This document shows, piece by piece, positions 26,201 through 41,200 of a DNA stretch of 64,000 nt (its first letter is position 1; each line of letters starts with the position of its first letter). Both the position numbers and the translations under genes were made by a program. Origin of the DNA: Holothuria scabra (lineage: Eukaryota; Echinodermata; Holothuroidea; Aspidochirotida; Holothuriidae); the NCBI GenBank assembly GCA_037179385.1, contig CM074184.1:16820001-16884000 (forward strand). The letters run 5' to 3'. The notes under the pieces are model-generated. The model made no database searches and was not told where the DNA came from. It was given only the letters and a program-made list of their open reading frames with translations.

Positions 26201-29200
26201 TAGTTATGGCAGGATTAGTTGAAACCTATTTGCTAGAATCCTTTAGTATTCTCCAATTTTAGTGTCAGCAACTACTAATAACAAAAAGAAGGCAGTACTC
26301 TGTTCATGTTTGTTTGAATGGTTTCTTTCTATACTAGGAACTGGTATAATTCAGCTGAATTTGTTTCTTACTTAGATATTGATGAGTGTGCATCGGGACC
26401 ATGCTTAAACGGGGCAGTGTGCACAGATATGATCAATGCTGTACAATGTACCTGTACAGCAGGATTCAGCGGACAATTTTGTCAGATTGGTAAGTAAGGC
26501 TAATGATATTAAAAGGAAAATGATAATAACTCTTGTAGTATTTTTTACTGTCTAATGGCATAATAGATTAAAATTTTGAAGTTCATTTAAATTTACAACT
26601 CATTACAGCTCATTATTGTGAGTTTCCAGCCTAGAAATGCTTTTGAAGGTGAAATGTTATCAAATCATTTGTAGAAGTTATTTCAAGGTCCAAACCTCTC
26701 TTACCAAACTACAATATTTGTAGAAGTCCACAGATATTTTAAATGGGCATTGCTCTTGATTGACAGCAAGCTCAAAAATGCAGAGTACTGAGGCTGATAT
26801 AACACAACATGTACTGTACTGAAGAGTGTTTTGATTTCATATTGGGGTCTTGTATAGTGATCACCCTCAAGCAATAAACTGAGATTATCTCTGGATAAGT
26901 ATGAGTTTGAGACATTTGTGGGAGGGGCTTAATCAAATAATTTAGTGAACTGTTTGGGGTGAGAGTGATAGGCCTTTAAACATTTCAGTCAAACCAAAAC
27001 AATTCAGAGAAGTACAGTTTTCTGTGAGGTAAGTATTGCAGGATGTTTTTAGTTTTCATAGAATTTGACTGTCAAATTAAGGTGCATATTGAGCTAACTG
27101 TGATAACTTAACAAGGTTGTCGATAGTACAAGTTTTACAACCACTTGACAGTAATCATTATTGGCAAAAGTAGTCAAGTTTTGTATCCAATACTTACTGT
27201 ATGCTTACTGTATGCAATAAGTTGAAATTATGAATGCACTTGTATCCTTGTTTGTAACTGATTAATTCATAATTTTAAAAAGTGCCCAGTTACAATTTTT
27301 TAAAAACATTATTTAACCTGTTAATTGCTCTCTTAGGAATCATTTGTATGTAGCCTGGATGTGGGAATTGCCCCAGTTTGACCGTTTGTCATTGGTATGT
27401 AAAGATGACTTAACAAGTCTGGAAAAATTTTTTGAATCTCATGAACCAACTCATTGTACTGCTGAAAGGTGCTTAGATGGTTGCACAAAACTTTATCCTA
27501 AGATGGCTTTGAGCAAGGAATGTTATGAGACAGCCAACACATTGGGAGAGAAAGCATGCTGCAATTTTATTTTGTCCTAGCCATAAAAAAGTGAAAATTG
27601 CTAAACATGTAAGATGTCAAAAATTTTCTCCAAAGGCTATTTTGCATTGTCATCATCTTGGTATACACAAATTCAATGAGAAGGCTCCCTTCTCTATGCA
27701 TCCCGATAAAGGTAAAGAATACTAAAATATAAACGCATGATCTGTTTAAAGTTTTGCCAAAGATAGCACCAGTAAATAACTGCTGCTAAATGATTATGTG
27801 GGTGTGAAGTCCTCCGCTGCAGTTACTATATATCCCTCCCACTTAAACCCTTCTAGCAGGAACAAACAAAGATTCAGCTACATCAGGCCTTGAGTTTTAG
27901 ACTTTTCAGATGTGGAGCTAAAAATCATACTTCTCAGGACATTTTGGGATAATGTAGGTGTTGTTTTTTCAAACATGAATAGTTTTTTTCTGATTTCATA
28001 CTTCCGTTGCCTATGTGGGCAAAAAATTGCACTTCTCATTGTGATTTTAGATGAGTGATGATTCCATTTCATTGCACATCTCAAAATTTTAAGGCCCTGC
28101 TGCATGCATACTAACTATCTTAGGTTTGTTACTGAATGCTACAATGAGCTTTCCCCATAGATTCCCACCCCCCTCCAGAGATATTTTTGTTAGGCTCTAG
28201 CTTTGCTGATAAGAACAAGAGAATGTTTTTTAAACATGTCCATCAAAGATCGTGGTAAAGAGTTTGGTGTGTGATGATTTGTCATACTAAAATCCCATGA
28301 ACAGCAAAAAATATACACCTTAAATCTATCTAACCATTCTTTGTAATTACTGTTGTTAAAGTGTCTATGAAATTTTTATGACAGACTGGTGTTGTGTTTA
28401 CTACATAATTATAAATTTTTACCTTTTCAAATTGTGTATTACTCTTGTCAGATGAAACAGTTTTTGTGGTTAGTGACCTGACAGAGACCTCAGTGGAGCT
28501 GACCTGGGACCACATCCCTTCAACTAACATTCAGCAGTACATCTTCAACGTCATGGATAGTGTGACGGGTGAAACTCAACAAATTACAGTTGATGCTGGA
28601 ACTACTGAACAAACCTTACAGGAAACAATTGACGGTCTAGAACCAGCAAGAGAATATGTGTTACAGATTGACTATCTCACAACTGGATCAAATACTCCTA
28701 TTACTTTGATTGATTCCAGTGTAATTTTCACACGTATGTCAAACAAATTTTCCTTTGCGGAGCAGTGTTTTTTGGTTTCCCTCATAAATCATTCTGTGGT
28801 TCTTTCAGTACAGTCAAGCCTCATTTAGAATAAATGAAACATACTCTGATATAACTTTATGTTCCTTAACCCCCCTTCCCCCCCTGCCAAAAAAAAATCC
28901 CATTCTTTTAGTTGGTAATACATTTTGTGTGAAACATCAGTAAATAAATCATTGCAGCAGATGGAGCAGATGTGGATCAAGATGTTTTGATCATGACTTT
29001 CAAGTGTCTTTGAGGTTGGTACAGGCTGTCATTATAACATGGGCTATAAAGTCTTTTAAGGGTCAAATTTAAAAGCTCAATGTAATTTGCATGCATATGA
29101 CCTTGAAGAGATTAACTAGCTTTAAGATCCAATGCCTGCAATTTGGGATCAAGGTCAGTTTGAGTTCATCCTAGGCAAAGGTCACTTTTGATCCAATTTT

Positions 29201-32200
29201 AAGCAAAGATTAAATTTGTTCTTGTTCATGTTCATAGCTTGTTGTTGTTTGGAGTAAGAATCAGTGGCATGTTGTCACTATGTTGTACTAGACCTTTGAA
29301 ATTAGTGCCGATAATTGAGTCATGATCTATCGATGTTAAAATGCAATAACATCAAATTTAAATAAATTAGAATGAAAACAAGAGGGTTAAAGATGACTTT
29401 TGCTGACCAAGCTGAAGTGCCACACCATTGTGTATTTTAATAACCATTCCAAGCTGAACCCAGGTCCTTTTATGACTGCCCTGGGTGAGCTCCTTTTCAT
29501 ATTTTATTTGGCTTCCTGTCTTGCAATTATGTAAATTTGACAGCTGTGGGTTATGAGTCACCTGTGAGCAGTATTTAGTGGGGTAAATGATAGTTTCGTA
29601 CAGATGAACTGCATAGGCTGCCAACAAGTGGTGATACTTGAAGGCCACAAGCAGTCTATCCATTGGTGGTGAGAAATCCAAATGGCAGGCCACCTTGTCC
29701 ATCTTTAATTGCTCATCAACTAGCTGGCTTTGACAAATTATATCAGAATTGAGCCCAACTATTACATGTTTCTTGGCTTTTTGCTAGAGCGAATTTTTTT
29801 TTTTATAAACAGCAGAAGGATATAGAGAGGGTTGAGGTGGTTTTGAAATGCCTGTGTTGTTTCACATTCTAGTGTATACTCCTCTTTATATTCAAGTGGT
29901 TTCTCCCACATTCGTGGTCGCTTAGCGTTGTAAAACAACTGCCCTTCAAGGCCTGATTATTATTATTATATAATAGCTCTCTGACTCAAACTTGCTTCTT
30001 GATTCTTATCAAATTATGTGATAAGTGATATCTGAGTGTCCTGTTGCAATTTATTGCAATTTATTTTACAGGGCCATTCCCTCCAGAACAGACTGTTATT
30101 ACACAGATAGATGTAGATGCACTGCGATTTGAATGGTTGCCTCCAGCAATGGGTGGCCTGGACGGATATGTGGTGGTGCTGAATGGCGATCAAATGTTCT
30201 ATGTAGATACAGAGACATTTACATATGAAGTGGCAGGATTGACACCTGGTACGGAGTACAGCTTTGGAGTTTTTGCCTTTGCAGGCCCTGCAACTGATGA
30301 AGACCATGTTAAGAGTGACCTTGGACCAACAGTCTTTATACCACTTGGTGAGATGTTTTTTGTCTAACAAAATATGGAGCATGTTTTGAAAGGTGTTCAT
30401 TTCATAAACCTGCACAAAAATTGTTTAACAAAAAGTAAAGGGCTTTGAGTTGCATGTATTTACATTTCTGTGCCAAAAATACATCCATATACATTGTCAG
30501 TGCATGTGGCAACCAAATTGGAAAACTGGTAACTCTTTATCCTACGTAATTATGCTATTACCCACAAGCAGTTTATTAAAAGGCTCTAAATATGCTATGA
30601 TAATCACATTGGTAGAAGCAATTGATTAAAGAAAATAATTGAGTACAAAATGTGGTGTGCTTGAAAACTAGTTCAACTTTTTAGCCCCAAAATGCTGAAG
30701 AAGAATAGCAGCAAATGCAGCCATTCTTATTTTTAATGTTTTAGATCAAGACGATCAAGCAAATTTGATGCATCTCCCAAATGTCACCCCAAAACACAAA
30801 TTGCAGTGGAATGCTTTTTATTTGAATTACACTTTAAATCTCCACAAATGGTGTCATGGAGTTGTCCTATTAAGTTCCCAGGGAAGTTGAAGGTAAACAC
30901 TAAAAGCACACTGAGTGTAGTGTGTATATACTGCAGAGCAACAGTGAAGTTCCCATGTTATCATATAGCATGTTTGTAATGAGCTTTGTGATGTACAAAT
31001 GGATTCAGCTTGTGTTGAATTCATACAGGAACAGCAACGCAGAAACTATCCTATGATTTGTGCAGAAAATTTGTTGGTATAAAAGGACATGCCTTCGATT
31101 TTGAGCTATGGTAGTGTGGTCTCATGACATCACTTTACTCAAATCGTTGTGAGAAGTGTGATTTTTAGCAAAAATATTTAAATGATTGGAACTCAGGTAA
31201 ATGCGTCAAAGTGATGGAATAGCACACCCAGAGTATTCCTTTAGTTCCTGATAATTGTGATTTGTAGTGCATCAAATCTAAAACTTAAGACCTGGACAGA
31301 CTTTACTGCTAGGTGATGTATCTAGGGAACAGGGCATTGGTTAATTCATACAGTATCAAAGAGCTACACAAATTTTTCAGTAATGGAAAGTTTAAGGAAT
31401 TGTTTTCTATTTTCCATTTGGACTATCTTTTAAATTCAGTGTAAGTTTTGGGTGAGATTCTTCACTTGAAACGTGCTGATATGGTAACATAAAAATGAAT
31501 ATAAAATGAAGTAAATTGAGAGGAATTTTTATCTGCCCTGTAGTTCTCAGGAAGTTAAATGTTTCTGTTTACTACAGATTGGTATTTGGAGGTAATGATT
31601 CAACACAAGTATTTCATCAAAAATGTCCTCTTTGCTCCTTTGGTTAAAAGTTGTGAGACAATAAATCTTGCCTGCCAAACAAGCATTTATTTTTTGGTTT
31701 GCAAATTATGTAGTATGGCAGAATCTGGAATATAAATGTTTAATGTTAAATATTTTTCAGCACCCACTGATGGTAATGTGAGGTTCAATAGCATCACGTC
31801 ATCAAGTTTAAATGTTCTGTGGGATCCCGAAGATAATGCTGAGTCGTATCGCATAACTTTGGTGAATGAAAATGATGGCACTGTTGTAGATACAGTAACA
31901 GTTGATGGACAGACTACGCAACTAGCATTCCAGGGACTTGATCCCAGCACCATGTACCAGGCTCGTGTGGCGGTTGTTGTAGATGGTGCCTTACTTTATT
32001 CTGGAGAAAACTCTGCAACAACCTGTGAGTAGTATATCAGAGATTGAAATATTTTGCACCATATTTTGCTGTTCATAATGTATTAGTAAGACAGTTTTTG
32101 TCAAATAGGAGTTCTTTATTTCTTAGTTTTGTTTTTTGATTTGTATGTGGGGTAGGGGTGGGGCAAGACAAGAGGCATGGAAAGGAAAGAGGACAGAGTT

Positions 32201-35200
32201 TTAATTATTTTGAAAAAAGTTCCAGTAGAGTGTAGGAAGTGCTGAGAAGAACTCAAGACAGGTAATGGCTATAACCTGTGATCATGTAAGCCATTTTCAC
32301 TGGAAGTTCAGTTTCACATGAGTAGATTTTAGCCATTAGATATGGGTAGCACATATTAACTTTTTTTACACCCATTAACTCTTTTGCCTCCTTTTCAAAC
32401 ATGCTTAGCTCAGAAATGTATCTCTTCTGCAAACATACCATGCTCATTGAACTGCATGAGTTCATTAATTACACCTTTTGCCATGTACAGGCTAAGCCCA
32501 ACCTGAGACAATAGTATGTATATGTTTAGTTATAGGCAAAGAGAAAGGAAGCTCAAGTGAGTATTGTTATGTGAGAGTATTTAAACTATTTAGCGAATGA
32601 ACCTAGTGGAATGCCCACCCTGGCAGGCAAACTGAAGCTACCTAACCCAAATGCGTAACATGTAGACATAGCCTCTCCTAAATAACAGTGTCTGCCAGTG
32701 TTAATTTGTACTTTCCTGCAGTCCAGATCCGTGTTGTTGTTGGGCCCTCAAGGGAAGTCAGGTGACGTTTGTTGGTATTCTCCTGTCTTTGAACAGTTTG
32801 GGTCCAAACTATTATTTATTAATTGCAGCTAATATAACTATAAGGTGCAAATTATTGTGAAAGTAAGTGCCATAGTAACAGTTTTTCAAAAGTGAAAGCT
32901 GTCCTATTTTGGCATATAAATATTTGGATGTTTATAATGAGAAGACCAGACAGATGAAGTATAAATTACAGTGATATGGGGAGCTAAAATGTGCTTCCAT
33001 TTCTAATGACTGAAATCCAGCCATGTAAAAATTAAAAGATAGAATGAACATTTATATTTCGAGTCTTTTGTGATACACCCACATTTGTGCTTCAAGTCTG
33101 CTTACAAACTTTTTTGTATTTCTTTATTTTTTTTCTTTCAGCTGAGGATGATTGCCAGCCTCCACCATGTTTAAATGGTGGTCAGTGCACTGATATTGGT
33201 GATACCTTTCAGTGTGACTGCATTGCAGGATATGGAGGGGATACATGCGAGATAAGTAAGTCATACTTGTCAATCAGGGGTGAATCAGTGTAGTTCCAGA
33301 TCATTCAGGCAAAGCTAAGTTCTCCTGAAACCTTTTATTCTACAATCAAAAGGGTTTTGATAAACTTCAAGGGTGTTTGACAGGCTCAAATAGATATTTT
33401 AAAAAGGGCCATTGAGTTGATATCAAAAACTAAGTGAAAATATTTAAGGGTACTGTTACATGAAATGCTCATGATGAGCATGATAAGTCCAATTTTTATA
33501 TCCATCAGTTTTGGAAAAGTTTATATTTTGTGGTATCCTGACTTGAAAAGGTTTTGTGGTCACAAATTTTTAATTTAGCCATTGTGAGTACTCATTCATA
33601 AAACAGTTATTTGTAGGTATGAAATGGGGATTACCTTGTTTGATCATTTGTCATTGGTATGTGAAGAAAACTTAATAGGTTTAGAATATTTGCTGAATTT
33701 CATGAATCAACCCAGTGAGCTGCTTTAAAGAACATGCATTACCTTATGTAGGGTAAAAGTTTTAATACACTCTTTGCCAAATTTTCTTTCACCAGAGTAG
33801 TTTAAACCCTTTATTTCCAGAGTGTGATTTCAAATGTTGTGATTCAGACCCAGTAGATTTTCAAAGGGTCTGTCAATTGATTTGGAAGATTTGAAATTAG
33901 GACCATGTGACTGTTTAGTGGAAACATTGTAAAAATCAAGTATAGTACATGTGTTTCATCAGATTTGCAACTGGAAAAAAACAAAACTGCAATAGGATGA
34001 ATACCCAAGGGAAGTCATGCAAAAGTCAGAGTATTGTATATGATAAACAAAACTGTCAAGCATTTATTAGTGTAAAGAAATTTAAATGCATGAATGATAA
34101 TTCATACTATTAGCATGAGCCTTTCTGAAAAGGAAATTGCATATAGTCATGTAAATTTCATTATGTGGTTACAAAACAGTCATGGAAGATTTTTTACTCT
34201 CCAAAATGTACAGGATCCTGAATGAGTAAAAGTTAGCTGTCTGGCATAATTAACAAGAACCTTCTGATGACCTTTGAATTGAGTACAATGTTTCCTTTCA
34301 TTGGCATTGCATTCCTGCTAATTCTATTTCTAGTATAAACAATCATTCACAACAAATTAAAATGCAATGGTTCATGCTTGGTTTAGTGTTATCATTTTAA
34401 AATTCAGATACTTGTTTATTTAACATGCATTTTTTTGTACATAGATATTGATGAGTGTGCATCGGGACCATGCTTAAACGGAGCACAGTGCATAGATATG
34501 GTAAATGCTGTTCAGTGTATCTGTGCTGCAGGATTCGAAGGTCAATTTTGTCAGATAGGTAAGTGAAGCAAATGTGAGGAAGTATTAGAATAATGATCAT
34601 CCTTTTTATAATTGTATTGCTGCTTTTATGGGACAAGATCTATTTTATTCATGCAAGATGTATATGGGTTAGAAAAGGCACTGTTTTATTATCCTTTTCT
34701 TAACATTACACAGACTATCATAAGTTTGCAGGCTTGTATTGACCGCTACCACTTTGATCTTACTAATGTAGTTATCCTTGGACTTGAAGATTTTGAAAAT
34801 AAAGTTTTGACACAACTTTTTAGGTTGTCCCAAAATGTCTGTACTTGTAAACATACTTAAAAAAAATCATTCTTTCTGAAATGTTGATGAGAGTATTGGT
34901 AAATGTTTACATAACAAAGAATGAAGAGACAATTTCTTACAAAATAACAAATTCATTTGTAACTATAAAAAAACTTTTAATGTTGGAATAATAGGCAAAA
35001 TTCATCAATATGCCCTTCAAATGTTGCAGATAATAGGAAGTGTTTGTGATGTCTTCAGGACTTGTTATATATTATTGGATCCTCAGTGAAATACAAAGAA
35101 AAGAGATCAGCAGTGGGAATTAGTTTTATGAGTGTAACATTCTCTGTAAAATTGTCATCATCAAAAATATTTGGGAGTTAACTTTCTTCTCCCATCAAAT

Positions 35201-38200
35201 TATTAGCTCCAAAGTAGGATAAAAAAGATATTATAATTGATTATTTCCTAATCAATTCACCCAGGAGCAAAAGTTGCACCACAAAGAGGCTCCTAACAAA
35301 TAAAAGTAGCTCGTTATAAGAGTTACTCTTACAAAATTGCCCCTTTGTAGGGACAAACTTTGTGGCGGTTACTTTATAGACCAGCATCTACTCAGCAAAG
35401 GGTCATTAAAACTAAAACCAGTTTGAACCATTAAGTGGTAGTTGCTAAGAATTTCGGTGGCAGGAAATTTTCTGCAAATCCAAATTTTTAAATTTTAGAA
35501 CCCTAAGTGCATTTACTTCTTCCCCTCAAAGGCTGGTAAAAAATTAAAACATATTTTCCAAACTTTGGTATAAAGTGCCTCATATTATAGTACTATTTTC
35601 TACTGGTCCAGGCATACATTTGTGTGACTTCATGTTTTCATTATATAAGAAAACATGATTTCTAACCTGATGGTTGCCTGATGATCCCTTAAATATTAGT
35701 TTATTCTTGTAATGATCTCTACTGTGGTAGTGGTTTTGATTGACAATAATCAAAATACAGAATTTAATACTTCAAAGTTCATTTCCATTCCTATTAAAAT
35801 GAATGAAGTAAATGTTGAAATGTCTCTTACTTCATTGTTAATTTTCAGACACAAATGAATGCAGCAGTGGTCCTTGCTTAAATGGAGGGCAGTGTGTAGA
35901 TATGGTGAATAGATACCAATGTAATTGTGCTGATGGATATACAGGAACTAATTGTCAAACAGGTAACTGGAATTTACCCTTGCCTTCCTCCCTGTGTTTA
36001 AATGTATGATGTTTTAAAATAAAATATATGCTACTGCTCCGTAGAATAGGCTATTTTCATTTTTCGTTAATATTTTTAAGTTTTGGTTATTATGTAATCC
36101 TTTACAGAAACAACAGGTCTTGAAGGAAAATGTGTCCTGCAACAATACATTTACAAATATGAGCCCTTGAGTGGGACATTGGTTTGTAGAAGATGGCAAA
36201 TTATTACCTATTTGATCAAATGGTTTGCATAGTGTAGGTTATAGTGGCATCATGTAGGTTGTGCTTTGGAAAGTTGGTTTCAAATCTTTGAAATTAAATC
36301 TTCTGTTAGTGTTCTTATATGGGGTGATTCTTCAAATTTTGAATAACTAGGTATAGCACAGTTGTAAGTGTACAAGGGTTAGATAGAATTTTGTTTGTAT
36401 GAGAAGGAAACTTTAAATAGTTAATACTTTTAATTACAGATAGATCTAAGAGAAACATGAAAATAATTTTGAGTTGGTCGGTGCTGTACTTGATGAATCA
36501 GTGCTTCCACTCCACTCAAAAAATACCCAAAATGTGGGAAATCTTGATGCTCTTTGGGAATTTTGGGGAAGAGGGTTAACCACAACTATAATTCCACCCC
36601 TCAACTGCAACTGTGTAGTAAATAATAACTGACAGTAATAGCAAAATGCATCTAAGCAGTTGCTGATAAAACAAGGGATAAGATCACAGATTGCACTAAG
36701 ACAAATTGCACTTGAAGAAACAATTTTCACACAGTTGCCACATTTAGAAATGATAACATTGCATCCACTTCACACTGCCAAAGGCTACATAACGAATGTT
36801 TGCTAAATTGCACCAAATACATCTGGACAAATGCTCAAAGAAGTGTAAATAATACAGGTTCTTTAAAAATACATACTTGTTAAGTTCTATAATACCTGAC
36901 AAGGCAATCCAATATACATGCCTAATGCAAGGAATAGAATAACCCTGTAAAGTGACATAATTTACAATGTACCTCTTTGGGTTCACTGGCCATTTCACAA
37001 ATGTTTGGTCCATAGGCCCATTCAGGTCCTGAAAATCCTGGAAATGCAGGAAAAAATGAAGTTTGAAGTTTCAGGCCTGCAAAGTTTGGAAAATGAACAT
37101 TACGTTAAATGTTTTTGTAAGTTTGAATGCTCTGCAGTGAATTTATAATGAGAATGGTCTTGTGGATTAAAACATGCAAAATTTGTGTACTGAAAGCATC
37201 ACCCATCCAATCCTATTTACAGATACTGATCAGCAAAAGTGCAAAAATCCATTTAGATCCTAAAAGGAGGACTGAATATATTATGAACCAAACACAAAGA
37301 AATCCCTTTTATTTCACAACAATCGTGACTATTTGTTCATATACACCTGCTGACCTATCACACTTCATTAGAATACATGAGTTACATGAAGCAATATGAC
37401 AGTGTTAGCTTTTGAAGTAATTTGTGTGGATAACAAAATATATATTGAAATCATTGAAATGCTAATATATATGTAATTATTTTACAGAAATTGATGAGTG
37501 TAATAGCGGCCCTTGCTTAAATGGAGGACAGTGTGTGGATATGGTGAATCGATACCAGTGTAACTGTGCTGATGGATATACAGGAACTAATTGTGAAACA
37601 GGTAGTTGGGGTAAACCCATGTCTTCCTCCCTATGTTTTATTGTAAGATGTTGAAAAATAAAATATTAAAATATTAAAAAAAAATTAAAATATTAAATAA
37701 TAAAGTAACAAAAACCAGAAGTAGAATGGAAACATGGCTTTGTAGAAGATGGCAAATTGACAACAAAGTAGTGTTTGCACTGGGTAGGAAATTTGTAACC
37801 GGGTACCCAAACTGCTTAACCCTTCGGGTACCCAGGTACCTGACCGTAAACCTTGCAACATCTTACTTAAGTGCATGGTGTTTGAATTGTTTCTAGAAAA
37901 GTGCAATTTAACAATAGTACATTACGGAAACAAATAAAAGCAACTTCATTTCAACATAATTGTGAATGAGATGTTGGTAAATGCATTTTGTTAGTTTCGA
38001 TAACCATGTTATTTTACGAAGATCAGAGGGAAATCATAGGAAAACGCTACCCAGGTGCTAATTTTCTACCCGGGTAGTAAAAACGTTGGTTGGGTACCTG
38101 GGTACCCGACCGACGTGCAAACACTACAACAAAGTATATGTTACATCATTGTAAAGCTGTTTTTTATTACTCATGTTACAGAAATAAATGAGTGTAACAG

Positions 38201-41200
38201 TGGTCCTTGTTTAAATGGAGGACAATGTATCGACATGGTGAATGGATATCGATGTAACTGCGCTGACGGGTTTACAGGAACTACTTGTCAAACAGGTGAG
38301 ATTACCCTTTGTCTTCCTTTATCTCACCCACTGCCATGTTCAAGTTTTTAAATATTATTGCCATTGACTTTTAGAATAGACTCTTTTTTCTCTATACCAC
38401 TAATGAATAGGGTCATTTTTTAGCTCTATGTCCAAGTTTCAAAGTACTTTGAAAGTGTCTTTCAGTCTTTTCATTACTTCTTTCTTTATTACCAACTGGC
38501 ATGTTAGGTATACTGATTAAACTATGCACCAATGCGAATAACTTACGTAGTGTTAGCTACAGTAGATAAAAAAGTCAAAGTTAAAAAATATTTCAAGTTC
38601 AAATACAATCAAATCTGTTTCATGTCCTCAGTTGTTGTCCCCTCTTACAAGAGGCAGAGAAATAACATGGCCATATTCTGCAACCCCTAGCCTACAGGGA
38701 GTTTTCAAATTTAGAGCTGTTGCAGCACTCGAACCTCTCATGATTATCTCTTCCTTTAGTTATTATCATTTCACTGTCAACTGGGTTCATTTTTTATTTC
38801 AGTGGTATGAGACACATATTCATTAGACTGGGGGTGTGTACAGTGCATACATAGGTTTGAAATGGATGACCATTTGCATGGTCAAGTAGGTAGAGCATCA
38901 CACTTGCATTCAGGATTTCAGAAGTTTGAGTCCTGGACGGGTCATACTGAAGACTTTAAAAACTGAACCTATGCACATTATGCTTCATGCTTAGCATGAA
39001 CAATGAAGTAGGGAAAACAAGGCAGTGAGCTGCAACTGGACAAAAGGCCATGGCTAGCTCAACTTGAGCCAAGCGGAAACTGTGCCATAAAACTCCATCT
39101 AGCCCAACCAATCCTAACAAAATGTTCCCAGTTGAGTTGGTTTAATACCTTTATTTGTAGTTACCCTGGGAAAGATCTTTTGTTTTTTTGGTTGAGATCA
39201 AAAGATATCTGGGCAAAGTGCTGCAAATCTGGGAAGGATTTAATTAAACACCTTTCATACAAGCCAATACTGGGATGAAGAACTAGTCTTTGTTTTTTTT
39301 GGTAATATGTTTTCTTGGGTCAGAAGTAATTATATTATGTCAGTTTCAATTTTTACATGGGGCTTGCCCAGAATGTTCGAATATGAAAATTGTGGTACAT
39401 TCTTGATACTAGGCTTGATATCTTGAAAAGGAAAAGTTTAGCAGTTCTCATACATGGTACATGTATGCCCTATACTAAGAGAGAAAGCACATAGTTTTGG
39501 ATTGAGGTAAGGGGCTTTTGGGTTTACCAGGGATTTAAAAGCTAAAATCCTTTTATGCACAATGTCTAAAGAAAGGAGGCTTGAATACATTTTATTCTTT
39601 GTGCTTGAGTGCCCAGCATGTTGAGAAAGTACCATTTCTTTTTCATTGACAACAAAGGTCAAGAATGGTAACAAGGGTTAAACTCTGAAACCACCCTAAT
39701 ACTATATCTCAAGGTGGGAAAGTAGAATGTATTTCAGACATGGTGTAGCACATGTGGGGGTGAGTTTCCTGTCCCCAGTTGCTCATGTGGACATTAAAAC
39801 TAAAACTCTTTTCCTTCTTTTTATCACAGCTGGTAACTGTTTTATTTTGTTGTAGAATCCTTTACAATAATAGACATACAATATTCCCCTTGTTTAGGGC
39901 AGGGAATTGTATAGAATGTATTCAACTGCAGACATATTCAACTAAGGATCCATACATACATTTGTGTGACTTCAGGCTTCAGCTTAGCCTAGACAAAATT
40001 TGGGAGTATAATGTTATCATTATATAATGAAACCTCCTGATTTTTACAGTGATGATTTGTAATATTCCAACGGCAACCTAGTTTATTCTTGTAAGCTCTA
40101 CCATGGTACTGATTTTGATTGGCAATAATCAAAATGAAAGTTCATACTTCAAAGTTCATTTCTATTCTTATCAAAAATAAATGAAAAAAAAGTTGAAATG
40201 TTGTCACTTCATTCCTAATTTCAGACACAAATGAGTGCCTCAGCAGTCCTTGCTTAAATGGAGGACAGTGTGTAGATATGGTGAATAGATACCAGTGTAA
40301 CTGTGCTGATGGATATACAGGAACTAATTGTCAAACAGGTAACTGAAGTCTTTGCATGTCTTCCTCCCATTGTCTACATGAATGACGTTACAAACTAAAA
40401 TATATGCCAGTGATCTATGGTATAGGTATAATGTCAGCATTTTTAAAATATGTAAGATTTGGTCGTTATGTAACATTTTACATACAGGTCTGACATGCCA
40501 GGGTAAATGTGCAATGCATTAATGAACTGAAAAAGTCAAAGCTTGGGAATTTGTTGTAAACATGATATTTCAAGTTCAATAACCGTAATGGGCTCTCATA
40601 TTTTGCATGTTTATTGGTCATACCAAGTAAATGAAGCCTCTTACTTTTGGTTGAGGTCAAAGGTCATTTGGGGTTGCCAGAGGTCAGATGGTCAAAACCT
40701 TGTAACATGGTATCTCAAGGGGTGTAACAGTGATTGATCTCATACTTGGCCTTTGCATTGCCCATATACTACCTAGATAGACCCTATGGATTTTGGTAGA
40801 GGTCAAAGGTCATGTGGGGTCAATAAAGGTGAAATTGTAAATGCCTTGGGAATTTCTTGTACACACGATAGCTCAAGTTTGATAACTGTGAGGGATCTTG
40901 TACGTAGCATATGCGTTGGTCATACCGAGTGCATGAACTCTCTTGTGGATGTCAAAGATCATTTAAGATCATTCATCTCAAGGTGGGTAGTAGTGAGGGT
41001 TAGTTAGTTACATGGGATTTAAGGACACCTGTCACAAATATGTTATATGGTGTCAGTCAACTCAATAAAAATTTCAGAGTTTAAACTATTTCCCAGTATG
41101 GTTCAAGTTTGGTTTCCCTTTGATTGCCTCTTTTGACAGGGGGGAAATACCGTGGGCATATTCTACAACCCCCAGCTCTTAGGGGCTTAATAATGAGATA

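Noticed and set aside
27344..27580. 78-codon open frame with several cysteines
   Set aside because: Related sequence at 33617 and 56357 does not keep the frame, and no splice context or known domain fits. Treated as duplicated intron.
15217..32024. Cell-adhesion RGD motif in the FN3 domains
   Set aside because: None of the FN3 exons contains RGD in the coding frame.
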